Source: Chitinophagaceae bacterium
GTDB taxonomy: Bacteria > Bacteroidota > Bacteroidia > Chitinophagales > Chitinophagaceae
NCBI GenBank assembly: GCA_016787085.1
Contig: JAEUVJ010000018.1
Span: 181,639 to 245,638 of the forward strand
Reading direction: 5' to 3'
Length of the DNA: 64,000 nt
In this document: positions 45,128 to 53,781 of the stretch, piece after piece
Position numbering within the stretch: position 1 is the first letter of the stretch
Layout: each line of letters starts with the position of its first letter
Notes under the pieces: model-generated
Databases searched by the model: none
What the model was told of the DNA's origin: nothing
Seen by the model: the letters and a program-made list of their open reading frames with translations, nothing else
Made by a program: the position numbers and the translations under genes

Positions 45128-47644
45128 GTGGCAAATTATCTCATGGCGGGCAAAGTAACTGAGCTGAACGGTATTGAAGGGTTATCCACTCAGCAGGTTA
45201 TTCTGCTGCAGAAGCAGTATGGGAAGAATATTTTCCGTTCTGCAAAGCAAAACCGCTTCCTGCTGATCGTATGGGATATCTTCCGCGAACCGATGTTCAT
45301 CCTGCTGATGATCGCCTGTTCGCTTTACTTCATACTTGGCAGCATCAGCGAAGGCATCATGATGGCGGTGGCAATGGCAATTGTTACCGCCATTTCTTTT
45401 TACCAGGAAGTGAAAAGCTCCCGTGCCCTCGAAGCATTGCAGCAATTCACAGAACCCAGGGTAAAAGTGATCAGGGATGGAAAGGAACAGGTGATCAGCA
45501 ATGAAGAACTGGTACCCGGCGATATCATGCTGCTGGAAGAAGGCATGAAGATACCGGCTGATGCCATGATCCTGCAGTCGAATGACCTGAGTGTAAATGA
45601 AGCGATCATCACCGGCGAATCGTTACCCGCCGATAAAAGTGACAGGGCTGAACAGAATAGTTTATACCAGGGCACTACCATCAATAGCGGTAAATGTGCG
45701 GCCCGGGTGACCGCTACAGGTAATAATACAGCGCTTGGAAAAATTGGTAAAGCCGTAGGCGGGTACAACCCACCGAAAACATTGCTGCAGTTACACATCA
45801 ACCGTTTCGTTCGGCGCCTTGCTTTATTCGGGTTGCTCGCTTTCTTCATTATTTTCCTCGTCAATTATTTTCATTACCGTGAATTAGTCACCAGTTTATT
45901 GTTTGCATTGACACTTGCCATGTCAGCAGTGCCGGAAGAGATTCCTGTTGCTTTCTCCTCCTTCATGGCGCTGGGCGCTTACAAAATGAGCAAACTGGGT
46001 ATCATTTCAAGACAGCCCCAGATCATCGAGAACCTTGGCGCTGTGACTGTTTTGTGTTTGGATAAGACAGGTACTATTACGGAGAACAGAATGGAAGTAA
46101 AGACCATTTACAGTTTCCGGGAAGATGCGATCATCAATATTGACGGCCATCCCGGAGCCGGTGCCAAAAAAGTGTTGCTATATGGCGTACTGGCCAGTGA
46201 ATCCGATCCGTTCGACCCGATGGAAAAAGCGATACACGAAGCGTATGTCAATGCAGGCGGAAATGATCATGCGGCCATGACCATGATCTATGAATACCCG
46301 CTGGAAGGAAGGCCGCCGATGATGACGCATGTGTACCGGTCAGGTGATGCGGTCACCGTGGCGGCTAAGGGCGGGGCCGAACGGATCATATCTGTTTGCC
46401 TGTTCGATGAGCAGGCGGTTAAAAGGGTGATACAATATGTACGTCATCTTTCCTCAAAGGGTTACCGGGTGCTGGGAGTGGCCAGCGCTGTACATAACGG
46501 CAAGAATTTTCCGGCATCACAGAATGATTTTGACTGGCAGTTCGAAGGTCTGCTGGCCTTGTACGATCCGCCGAAAAAGAATATCACCGAAGTGCTCAGT
46601 AAGATATACCATGCGAAAGTAGATGTGAAACTGATCACCGGCGATCATCCTGAAACGGCCATGAACATTGCACAGCAGGTGGGTATTACCGATCCGATGC
46701 GCTGCCGGACAGGCGATGAAGTGATGAACATGGAAGCAGGTGAACTGCGCACAACGGTAAAAGCAACACATGTATTTGCCCGCATGTTCCCGGATGCAAA
46801 AGTGAAGGTCATCAAAGCCCTGCAGGCCAATGGGGAAATAGTGGCGATGACAGGCGATGGCGTGAATGATGGCCCTGCATTGAAGATAGCCGATATCGGC
46901 ATTGCTATGGGCAAAAAAGGAACGGAAACAGCGCAACAGGCTTCTGACCTCGTTATTACTGATGATAATCTCGAAAAGATCGTGACGGCAGTAGGCGAAG
47001 GCAGAAAGATATTCGGCAACCTCGTTAAAGCGGTCCGCTATATTATCTCCATTCATATTCCGATTATTCTCACAGCATCGTTGCCGGTGATCCTGAACTG
47101 GACCTATCCCAACATCTTTACACCGATACACGTTATCTTTCTTGAACTGATCATGGGACCTACCTGTTCTATCTTTTATGAACGGGAACCGGTGGAGGAA
47201 ACGATCATGCTGGCCACCCCGCGAAGCCGCCGGGCCGGTTTGTTCACCAAAGAAGAATTACTGATCAGCATTGTGCAGGGGCTGATGATCACGGCGGGTG
47301 TGCTGGCACTTTATTATATATTCATGACGAACGGGCATAGCATTGAACAAACAAGAACGGTAGTATTCAATACACTCATCCTCTGTAACGTGTTCCTCAC
47401 CTTTGCCGGCCGTTCTTTCACCCGCACTATCTATTATACCAGCCGCTACAAGAACAACCTCGCCCCGGTGGTACTGGTCGCTTCTGCCATTTTCCTGCTG
47501 CTCTTGCATTTTCTCCCGGCTGCAAGGGAGCTTTTCCAGTTGGTCCCAATTACCGCAGTTGACTTCTGGGTCAGTTTTGGAGTTGCCTTTGCGTCTGTCA
47601 TGTGGTTTGAAGTATATAAGGCAGGCCTCCGTAAACCATTGTAG
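45128..47644 (+). CDS. P2-type cation-transporting ATPase
   Basis: This 838-residue P-type ATPase is read from a GTG start (an ATG at 45143 is possible). It has N-terminal cation-ATPase features (LSTQQVILLQKQYGKN), the actuator motif ITGESLPADKS, the M4 motif AVPEEIPVAF, phosphorylation site Asp312 in DKTGTITENRM, and the hinge GDGVNDGPALK. About eight to ten transmembrane helices are visible. The PEEIP variant of the calcium-pump PEGLP motif leaves the ion uncertain (Ca, Mn or another divalent cation). It is the last gene of the dodecin-DUF2267 operon. Confidence 0.9.
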   Translation: MANYLMAGKVTELNGIEGLSTQQVILLQKQYGKNIFRSAKQNRFLLIVWDIFREPMFILLMIACSLYFILGSISEGIMMAVAMAIVTAISFYQEVKSSRALEALQQFTEPRVKVIRDGKEQVISNEELVPGDIMLLEEGMKIPADAMILQSNDLSVNEAIITGESLPADKSDRAEQNSLYQGTTINSGKCAARVTATGNNTALGKIGKAVGGYNPPKTLLQLHINRFVRRLALFGLLAFFIIFLVNYFHYRELVTSLLFALTLAMSAVPEEIPVAFSSFMALGAYKMSKLGIISRQPQIIENLGAVTVLCLDKTGTITENRMEVKTIYSFREDAIINIDGHPGAGAKKVLLYGVLASESDPFDPMEKAIHEAYVNAGGNDHAAMTMIYEYPLEGRPPMMTHVYRSGDAVTVAAKGGAERIISVCLFDEQAVKRVIQYVRHLSSKGYRVLGVASAVHNGKNFPASQNDFDWQFEGLLALYDPPKKNITEVLSKIYHAKVDVKLITGDHPETAMNIAQQVGITDPMRCRTGDEVMNMEAGELRTTVKATHVFARMFPDAKVKVIKALQANGEIVAMTGDGVNDGPALKIADIGIAMGKKGTETAQQASDLVITDDNLEKIVTAVGEGRKIFGNLVKAVRYIISIHIPIILTASLPVILNWTYPNIFTPIHVIFLELIMGPTCSIFYEREPVEETIMLATPRSRRAGLFTKEELLISIVQGLMITAGVLALYYIFMTNGHSIEQTRTVVFNTLILCNVFLTFAGRSFTRTIYYTSRYKNNLAPVVLVASAIFLLLLHFLPAARELFQLVPITAVDFWVSFGVAFASVMWFEVYKAGLRKPL

Positions 47645-47651
47645 TTGCTGG

Positions 47652-47716
47652 TGATAACAATCATTGTCCCTGCTGATGGGTTTCATAGAATATCACCGGG
47701 TAATCATTAAATTTTG
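47652..47716 (+). promoter_or_regulatory. Candidate double Crp/Fnr-type site and -7 box for mlaE operon
   Basis: A perfect TGATAACAATCA (47652-47663) is followed, 22 bp centre to centre, by a one-mismatch copy TGATGGGTTTCA (47674-47685). That copy lies 22 bp before the box-like TAAATTTTG (47708-47716), which ends 20 bp before the ATG. Confidence 0.45.
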
Positions 47717-47735
47717 GATACAATAAAGTGCAGGT

Positions 47736-48506
47736 ATGGCACTGCCAAAAACATGGCAAAGTTTCTTAGATGAGACAGGCGATATGTCCCGTTTCACAGG
47801 GCGCTTTTTTGCACAGGGATTCAAGCCCCGTTATGAATTTTCCGAATTCATTCACCAGTGTTTTATCATCGGTTTTAAGTCGTTACCGCTGATCGGGCTC
47901 ACCGGTTTTATTATGGGACTGGTGCTTACGATGCAGTTACGGCCTTCATTGATTGATTATGGAGTGGAAAGCCAGTTGCCGGCTATGGTGGGTATTGCGA
48001 TCGTAAGAGAAATAGGACCGGTAGTAACGGCTTTGATCTTTGCGGGTAAGATAGGCAGCAGCATTGGCGCCGAACTCGGCAGCATGAAAGTGACGGAGCA
48101 GATAGATGCAATGGAAGTGAGTGGTACCAATCCGTTCAAGTATCTCGTAGTGACAAGGGTATTGGCTGCCACTGTGATGCTGCCCGTACTGGTGATACTG
48201 AGTGATGCGATCTCATTATACGGTTCCTATCTCGGAGTGAATATAAGAGCTACCACCAGCTTCCAGCTTTTTTTTAAACAGGTATTTGATGCACTCAGCT
48301 TTAGTGATGTGTGGCCTGCGGTGATCAAAACCTTTTTCTTCGGGTTTGCCGTCGGCATGGTGGGTTGTTACAAAGGATATAATTCACGAAAAGGAACAGA
48401 AGGCGTGGGACGCTCCGCCAATTCAGCAGTGGTGGTGAGTTCATTGCTGGTGTTCATCATTGACCTGGTGGTGGTGCAGGTGACCGATCTGCTGGGCATA
48501 AACTGA
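47736..48506 (+). CDS. mlaE: MlaE-type lipid ABC transporter permease
   Basis: This 256-residue permease has the MlaE signature regions GLTGFIMGLVLTMQ, IGPVVTALIFAGKIGSSIGAELGSMKVTEQIDAMEVSG and FFFGFAVGMVGCYKGYN, with about five transmembrane helices. It moves glycerophospholipids between the inner membrane and a periplasm-spanning Mce component to keep outer-membrane lipid asymmetry. It is followed by MlaF (7 bp gap) and MlaD (4 bp overlap). MlaB and MlaC are not in this operon, which is usual for the short Bacteroidota version. Confidence 0.9.
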   Translation: MALPKTWQSFLDETGDMSRFTGRFFAQGFKPRYEFSEFIHQCFIIGFKSLPLIGLTGFIMGLVLTMQLRPSLIDYGVESQLPAMVGIAIVREIGPVVTALIFAGKIGSSIGAELGSMKVTEQIDAMEVSGTNPFKYLVVTRVLAATVMLPVLVILSDAISLYGSYLGVNIRATTSFQLFFKQVFDALSFSDVWPAVIKTFFFGFAVGMVGCYKGYNSRKGTEGVGRSANSAVVVSSLLVFIIDLVVVQVTDLLGIN

Positions 48507-48513
48507 ACGACAA

Positions 48514-49290
48514 ATGGAAACAGTACAGGAAACGATAAGGCCCCCGGTGCATGAAAAAGTGCAGGAACCCGTGATCACTATCCGTCATTTGTATAAATCG
48601 TTTGGCGCAAATAAAGTATTGGCGGATTTCAGCCTGGAACTGAAGAAAGGAGAAAATGTAGCGGTACTGGGCAAATCAGGTTCCGGCAAATCGGTGCTGA
48701 TCAAATGTATCATCGGCTTATTGAAACCGGACAGCGGTGAGATCAATGTGCTGGGACAGCCTGTAGCCAATCTTGATCACGATGAACTGGACCGTATCCG
48801 TGTAAAGGTGGGGTTCCTGTTTCAGAGCAATGCGCTCTATGATTCGATGACGGTAAGAGAGAACCTTGAGTTTCCTATGCGGCGGCACTGGATAAAAATG
48901 ACGCCGGGTGAATCCAGCGACCGGGTAATGGAGACACTGAAGAATGTAGGACTGGCGCATACGGTGGATATGATGCCGGTGGAATTATCCGGTGGTATGC
49001 GGAAACGTATTGCACTGGCCCGCACCCTGATCCTGAACCCGGATATCATGCTGTATGATGAGCCCACTACAGGCCTTGACCCGATCACAGGCAAAGAGAT
49101 CAGCAAACTGATGATGGAAGTGGGGGAGAAGTACAACACGTCTTCGCTGATCATCTCGCATGATATGAATTGCATCCGGGCTACGGCCGACCGCATCGTG
49201 ATGCTGATTGACGGCAAATGCTATGCAGACGGTTCTTACGAGGAACTGAAAAGAAATAATGATCCGAAAGTGAAACAATTCTTTGAATGA
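48514..49290 (+). CDS. mlaF: MlaF-type lipid ABC transporter ATPase
   Basis: This 258-residue ATPase has Walker A GKSGSGKSV, signature ELSGGMRKRIALARTL (the MlaF/TTG2A form with GGM rather than GGQ), Walker B IMLYDEPTTGLDP and H-loop ISHDMN. About 20 extra N-terminal residues precede the ABC core. It ends within the ATGA that starts the MlaD-like gene, so translation is coupled. Confidence 0.92.
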   Translation: METVQETIRPPVHEKVQEPVITIRHLYKSFGANKVLADFSLELKKGENVAVLGKSGSGKSVLIKCIIGLLKPDSGEINVLGQPVANLDHDELDRIRVKVGFLFQSNALYDSMTVRENLEFPMRRHWIKMTPGESSDRVMETLKNVGLAHTVDMMPVELSGGMRKRIALARTLILNPDIMLYDEPTTGLDPITGKEISKLMMEVGEKYNTSSLIISHDMNCIRATADRIVMLIDGKCYADGSYEELKRNNDPKVKQFFE

Positions 49291-50294
49291 TGGCAAAACG
49301 ATTGATCAATAATGTGAAACTCGGCGTATTCGTGATAGCAGGATTGCTGTTGCTGATACTCGCCCTGTATATGATCGGCAGGGACAGTAACCTGTTCGGG
49401 AAGAATTTTGAACTAAAAGTACAGTTTGAGAATGTGCAGGGACTGACGGCGGGCAACAATATCCGCTATGCCGGCATACAGGTGGGCACGGTGAAAAAAG
49501 TAAAGATCGTCAGCGATACCCTGATCGAAGTGACGATGCTGATAGACGAAAAGATGAAAGCGTTCATTCACCAAACCGACCTGGTGAGTATCAGCACCGA
49601 CGGGCTGATGGGCAACAAACTGCTCAACATCACACCCGGGAAAGACGGCTCGCCACTGGTGAAGGAAGGGGATATACTGCAGGTGAAAAAAGTGGCCAGC
49701 ACGGAGGACATGATGGAAACACTGAACCGGACCAACAATAATATCGCCGTTATCTCTGACGATATCAAACGGACCGTGCAGCGGATCAATAACAGCGAAG
49801 CGTTATGGAAGATACTCGAAGAGCCCACACTGCCCGCCTACCTGAAAGAATCCATGGCCCATATCCGGGAGGCGGCCGGTAAGGCGGCTGATATGGCCAA
49901 TGACCTGAGCGCTATTGTCAATGATGTGAAGAACGGGAAGGGTTCACTCGGCGCTATCCTGACGGATACCTCCATTGCCAAAAACCTGGACCAGGCCGTA
50001 GTCAAAATAAGATCTGTTGGCGATCATGCCAATGAACTGGCGGAAGAACTCTCGGCGATGACGCAAGGCGTAAAGAACGATATCAATAACGGCAAGGGCA
50101 CGGTGAATGCCTTGCTGAAAGATTCGTTGATGGCAATGAAGCTGCAAAGCAGTTTGACCAACATCGAACAGGCCACGGCCGCTTTTAACGAGAACATGGA
50201 AGCGCTGAAGCATAACTTTTTGCTGCGGGGTTATTTCCGCAAGCTGGAGAAACAGAAGAAGAAAGATGAGGCAGCGGCTTCGGTGAAGAAATGA
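49287..50294 (+). CDS. mlaD: MlaD-type MCE family protein
   Basis: This 335-residue protein has one N-terminal membrane helix (about 10-29, LGVFVIAGLLLLILALYMIG) and one MCE domain (about 35-120: VQGLTAGNNIRYAGIQVGTVKKVKI, IHQTDLVSISTDGLMGNKLLNI). A long helical region rich in Ala/Asn/Asp follows (about 130-320), likely forming the extended tunnel of the hexamer. It is the periplasmic substrate-binding part of the lipid transporter encoded with MlaE and MlaF. The C-terminus is strongly basic (KLEKQKKKDE). Confidence 0.9.
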   Translation: MMAKRLINNVKLGVFVIAGLLLLILALYMIGRDSNLFGKNFELKVQFENVQGLTAGNNIRYAGIQVGTVKKVKIVSDTLIEVTMLIDEKMKAFIHQTDLVSISTDGLMGNKLLNITPGKDGSPLVKEGDILQVKKVASTEDMMETLNRTNNNIAVISDDIKRTVQRINNSEALWKILEEPTLPAYLKESMAHIREAAGKAADMANDLSAIVNDVKNGKGSLGAILTDTSIAKNLDQAVVKIRSVGDHANELAEELSAMTQGVKNDINNGKGTVNALLKDSLMAMKLQSSLTNIEQATAAFNENMEALKHNFLLRGYFRKLEKQKKKDEAAASVKK

Positions 50295-50459
50295 CCCTTA
50301 TTGAGTTGGTTGTTACGCCGTCGCTGGTGTTGAGCGATGATATGCGACAGGCCTTCACCAGCGACAGGCACTGCAGGAATAAGCCAAATGGATTGCGGGG
50401 TGCCTGGGTAATGGCTGTTGGTGATGCCACTGCACGATGCTTTGCACAACAGCAACAGC

Positions 50460-50510
50460 GGCGTAAGGGTGCGTGAAGACACCCACCACGGTGGTAGCTT
50501 GTTTTTTTCA
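50460..50510. terminator. Possible hairpin terminator between convergent genes
   Basis: CCACC and GGTGG arms (about 50483-50494), framed by AAG and CTT, are followed by a run of seven T at about 50501-50507. The core stem is short. It lies in the 251-bp space between the mlaD-like gene and the convergent TonB-like gene, which holds no other recognisable feature. Confidence 0.3.
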
Positions 50511-50545
50511 CAGTTCATGTTGTATGCTGCCTGCTTTCGTCATTG

Positions 50546-50992
50546 CTAATTACTCACCGGGGGTGTTGATGATGATGATGTGCGGTATGGCCTTACCGGT
50601 ACCCCTTGAGAAGAAGGAAGCCACTTTGTTTTTTTCTTAATTGCACGCAGAACCTGTTCTTCCATTCCAAAGCCCACCGGGTCGTTTACACAACGGACAT
50701 CTGATATGTTACCCTCTTTGTCTGCAACAAACTGGACTGAAACGATATATTTTCCGGCTTTGGCGCCATTTTTATACTGAATGGATTGATCCAGTGTTTT
50801 CTCAAGCGCTTGTATCCAGGAAGAATCTCCACCGGTAAAAGCCGACTTTATTTCCACTTTGGTGTAGATCTTTTTCGGTTTTTTTTCTTTTATAATTTCT
50901 ACATCTACCCGGCCATAATGTTTGGTAGCTGTTTGGGCATAACTGCCGGCAACACATATCAGGCAAAGTAGTGCTAATTGAAACTTTCTCAT
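50546..50992 (-). CDS. Exported protein with TonB C-terminal-like domain
   Basis: The ATG at 50992 starts a good signal peptide (MRKFQLALLCLICVAGSYAQ); a TTG at 51010 is less likely. The 148-residue product has a TonB-C-like alpha/beta region: WIQALEKTLDQSIQYKNGAKAGKYIVSVQFVADKEGNISDVRCVND, then EEQVLRAIKKKTKWLPSSQGVPVRPYRTSSSS. It lacks the N-terminal membrane anchor of true TonB, so it is a free periplasmic member of the energy-transducer-like proteins common in Bacteroidota. Its role is unknown. Confidence 0.65.
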   Translation of the reverse strand: MRKFQLALLCLICVAGSYAQTATKHYGRVDVEIIKEKKPKKIYTKVEIKSAFTGGDSSWIQALEKTLDQSIQYKNGAKAGKYIVSVQFVADKEGNISDVRCVNDPVGFGMEEQVLRAIKKKTKWLPSSQGVPVRPYRTSSSSTPPVSN

Positions 50993-51102
50993 TGTAAAAT
51001 GTCTTAGCAAGAGATGAATATTTGAATAGAAACTGTTTCCGCTGGAGTCTCACAGCATGGCCTTGCGCTGAGCGGACTCCGGGTTTTTCTGTTGCCCGCC
51101 GG

Positions 51103-51138
51103 TATAACGTAAAGATATTGAATAGTCCTTACGTTATA
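51103..51138. repeat. Perfect 10-bp inverted repeat
   Basis: TATAACGTAA (51103-51112) and TTACGTTATA (51129-51138) are perfect inverted arms with a 16-bp spacer. It lies just outside the lower-GC OLD nuclease gene, three bases before a second longer hairpin. Confidence 0.75.
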
Positions 51139-51140
51139 TA

Positions 51141-51191
51141 ATGCCCAACGTCCACGGCCTGCACTCATAGCCCTGCGTGAGACTTGGGCAT
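51141..51191. repeat. Long hairpin with extrahelical bases (attC-like)
   Basis: ATGCCCAA (51141-51148) pairs with TTGGGCAT (51184-51191). The stem continues with GTC/GAC and CACG/CGTG, leaving C51149 and A51180 unpaired, and closes on a loop of about 19 bases. On the minus strand the 3' arm reads GTTGGGC, matching the attC core GTTRRRY; the other arm has one mismatch (GCCCAAG). It is 86 bp downstream of the stop of the OLD gene, where a cassette attC site would be. The unpaired spacer typical of attC is reduced, so the assignment is tentative. Confidence 0.35.
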
Positions 51192-51276
51192 AAACGGATG
51201 AAAGGGAAACTCCGGGCAGGAAAAATGCCTATATACATAGGACCTCATATTGTGGGTATGTGCTTCGTTTTGAAGT

Positions 51277-53136
51277 CTAAACTATCCTGTCTCTTATATT
51301 TTCAAGCCATCTTATAATGTCGCCGTTTGCATCAGAAGCCTGCAAATCAGCCCAAGTCATAACTGCCGTAACATCTTTATTGAGTCGTCTTTTTGCAGTG
51401 CTAATTTTCTTTTTCTTTTTTTCGTCATCAAGCGTATTCCATGGGTTAGGGCTATTAGCGTTATGTTGAGTTGACGCTACGATTTCTGGCACGTCATCCA
51501 TGTCACCGAATGCTATGGCGAAACCATAAATAGCTTGTATGCAATTTGGATGAAGATAGTTTTCAGTTTCTCTCTTTACCGTTAGTTCAGCCCAATTTTG
51601 ACCACCTTTTGCCCTCACTGCATCTCGTTGTGGTTGATAGGGTGGGTTAGCGGCATCATCTAAATCATAGATGTGGTACTGAGGTAATCCTAATCCACTT
51701 AGATAGTCATGTGTTACCCAATCTTTCAGCGTACCTCCACCAAGTGGGAAAATAGCCACTCTATCATTTCTTGAAAGGTTAGGCAAATCATTTCTAGTTT
51801 GATTTATTAAACTGCTAATCGTTTTGAAGAAAACAACATCGTTCGGGCCTTCAACACAAATTAGTAATCTTGGTTTTAGAGGCTCTGGGAGCATTCCAAG
51901 AGTGGTTGCAATATCTCGCATGATGTTTTGCTGGTGGTCTAGGACTGTTATATTGTTTTGAGCATCCACTGTAACGAGCCTCAGGTCGTCTTCATTAATT
52001 AAACCTGCTAACGCAGGGTTATGAGTTGTAATCAGTACTTGGGTATTATTGGTTTCAGCAAGCTCTTGAAACGCCTTAATTAGCATTTCTTGATGATTAG
52101 GATGTTGCGAATTCTCCGGTTCTTCGAATGCATAGATAATTGCCTGTGAATTATTTTCATTTCGTCTTCTTTCAGCTTCGGCTCTAAAAAAATTTAAGAC
52201 AATAAGTCTCCTTACACCGCTACCTCTTTTATTGATTGGTATATTCCTATCACTAGCTAGAGTCAAGCTGAATAGTCCTGACCATTTAGGATCAGATTTA
52301 AAGTCTGGTGTTAATTCATTAGCTAGTGCAGGATTCATTTCTTGGAGCTTGGCTAAGGTGCGATCAGCAACTTCAATGGCTTTTGCTTTAACCGTGGCTT
52401 GAATAGCCGCTAGTTCCTGTGTAAGTTCTGAGAGTGCAGTATTGACAGCAACTTGCATTGGGTCCGTCACTTCTTTGTCACCGTCACTACTCTTCCTGTC
52501 AGATTTAAATAACGCAAATTGAGGCATCCATTTTTCAAGATAAGCCCATGCTTCCTTTGCGTCCTCTTTATCAACTTGAATTTCTACTTTGTTCAAGTTT
52601 AATGCGCCTAGATGATTCCAAATTGCAGTTCTTAAGGATGAATTGATGTTGCCATTATAATTTGCTGCTGGAACGTTTATTTGGTTAGCTCTTGTCCTTA
52701 GCTCTTGTCTTTTAAGAACGAGCAAGTCATTTCCATTGGCAACTGTCGGATGGTTTGCTACTATGAATACTTTCTCTTTTGGCGCTGCAGCTCCACAAAC
52801 AAATACTTTTTTTACCTCTAGGTCTCCATCGTTATTAATTAAATATTCTGCTTGCAATGTTGTCGGGTTTGCCGCATCGATTACAAGCTCAGCGGGTAAT
52901 TGTGAAAAGATACATGTTATTTCTATCCTGTTGTCACCCGCTGCAAGTGCGTCAACATTCAAATCATCTTTTTCGATTTTTACAACCGAATTATTAAAGA
53001 ATATTTCTAATGCTTCAAGTATGGATGATTTCCCTGCATCATTTTTGCCTACAAAAGCGGTAAGATTATTGAATTTTATCTCGGTCTCATAATAATAGCC
53101 CCGAAAATTTCTGAGTTTAAGAGCTTTAAGTCTCAT
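51277..53136 (-). CDS. OLD-family ATP-dependent nuclease (AAA + TOPRIM)
   Basis: This 619-residue protein has an ABC/RecF-type ATPase with N-terminus LRNFRG, Walker A GKNDAGKSS (30-38) and the Walker B region IIYAFEEPENSQHP with H-loop TTHNP. A C-terminal TOPRIM domain carries VEGPNDVVFF (about 427) and YDLDD (about 490), followed by KRETENYLHP. This is the OLD layout shared by P2 Old and Gabija GajA. No GajB helicase, reverse transcriptase or other partner is adjacent, so it would be a single-gene system. Anti-phage defence is the likely role (inference). Codons and bases are visibly AT-richer than those of its neighbours, and hairpins flank its 3' end, suggesting acquisition. Confidence 0.85.
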   Translation of the reverse strand: MRLKALKLRNFRGYYYETEIKFNNLTAFVGKNDAGKSSILEALEIFFNNSVVKIEKDDLNVDALAAGDNRIEITCIFSQLPAELVIDAANPTTLQAEYLINNDGDLEVKKVFVCGAAAPKEKVFIVANHPTVANGNDLLVLKRQELRTRANQINVPAANYNGNINSSLRTAIWNHLGALNLNKVEIQVDKEDAKEAWAYLEKWMPQFALFKSDRKSSDGDKEVTDPMQVAVNTALSELTQELAAIQATVKAKAIEVADRTLAKLQEMNPALANELTPDFKSDPKWSGLFSLTLASDRNIPINKRGSGVRRLIVLNFFRAEAERRRNENNSQAIIYAFEEPENSQHPNHQEMLIKAFQELAETNNTQVLITTHNPALAGLINEDDLRLVTVDAQNNITVLDHQQNIMRDIATTLGMLPEPLKPRLLICVEGPNDVVFFKTISSLINQTRNDLPNLSRNDRVAIFPLGGGTLKDWVTHDYLSGLGLPQYHIYDLDDAANPPYQPQRDAVRAKGGQNWAELTVKRETENYLHPNCIQAIYGFAIAFGDMDDVPEIVASTQHNANSPNPWNTLDDEKKKKKISTAKRRLNKDVTAVMTWADLQASDANGDIIRWLENIRDRIV

Positions 53137-53328
53137 AAGCTTGAATTTATAGGATGGTTTACAAATTTAGGGCTCATTAGCATTGCCCACAACACGTAAA
53201 TCTATGTCACTCTCGGCTTCCTTTCAAGAAAAATGCCCTTTGATTTTTAAAGAGTTGATTTTCGCCGTTTCAACCTTACTAACTTGGTTGTAATCTCGTT
53301 TCAGAGAACGCTTAATCATCAAATATCC

Positions 53329-53371
53329 TGACACCTGTCATTTATCCGTGTCCATTATTATGTTAGCTTTA
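53329..53371 (+). promoter_or_regulatory. Crp/Fnr-type site plus -7 box for holin-X-like gene
   Basis: TGACACCTGTCA (53329-53340) is followed after 23 bp by TAGCTTTA (53364-53371; final base A instead of G, as at the OsmC promoter). The box ends 17 bp before the ATG. Confidence 0.6.
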
Positions 53372-53387
53372 GACACAATTTTATCCC

Positions 53388-53771
53388 ATGCCAGAGTTTG
53401 ACAATTTCGGTTCCTTTTTCCGGGAGAATAAAAAACTGGTCAAAGACTATTTTGATACCCGGATGGATATTTTCCGCTTAAAGATGATCCGCATCGCTTC
53501 CAGATCGGCCGGGTACCTTATCTGGATCATGATCTCCCTGTTCCTTTTACTCCTGTTTATTATTTTCCTGGGTATCACTACCGGGTTCTGGCTGAGCAGC
53601 CTCACCGGGAGCTATACCAAAGGTTTCGGCCTCACCACGCTGATCATACTGGCTGTTATCATCATCCTCGCGGCGTTAAGGAAGGCGTTATTTGTGAACC
53701 CGATCATCCGCAATATCATTCACCGGGCCGCTGAAGAAGAGGAGCCCGTCAAAGAAGATAGCGACCTCTAA
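53388..53771 (+). CDS. Small membrane protein, phage-holin-X/DUF1469-like
   Basis: This 127-residue protein has an N-terminal amphipathic region (FRENKKLVKDYFDTRMDIFRLKMIR) and two transmembrane helices (about 43-67 and 77-97) with a short polar loop. It ends in an acidic tail (AAEEEEPVKEDSDL). This pattern matches the holin-superfamily-like proteins often seen with stress and envelope genes; it is not evidence for a phage. It is followed 10 bp later by a coiled-coil protein gene. Confidence 0.65.
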   Translation: MPEFDNFGSFFRENKKLVKDYFDTRMDIFRLKMIRIASRSAGYLIWIMISLFLLLLFIIFLGITTGFWLSSLTGSYTKGFGLTTLIILAVIIILAALRKALFVNPIIRNIIHRAAEEEEPVKEDSDL

Positions 53772-53781
53772 TTAATGAACT

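Noticed and set aside
46517..47131. Long reverse-strand frame (204 codons) inside the P-type ATPase gene
   Set aside because: It lies entirely opposite a well-conserved ATPase and has no recognisable domain or sensible composition (Cys/His-rich).
51277..53136. Gabija, PARIS or retron-type multi-gene defence system around the OLD nuclease
   Set aside because: No UvrD-like helicase, second TOPRIM/ATPase gene or reverse transcriptase lies on either side; neighbours are a TonB-like protein and a small membrane protein.
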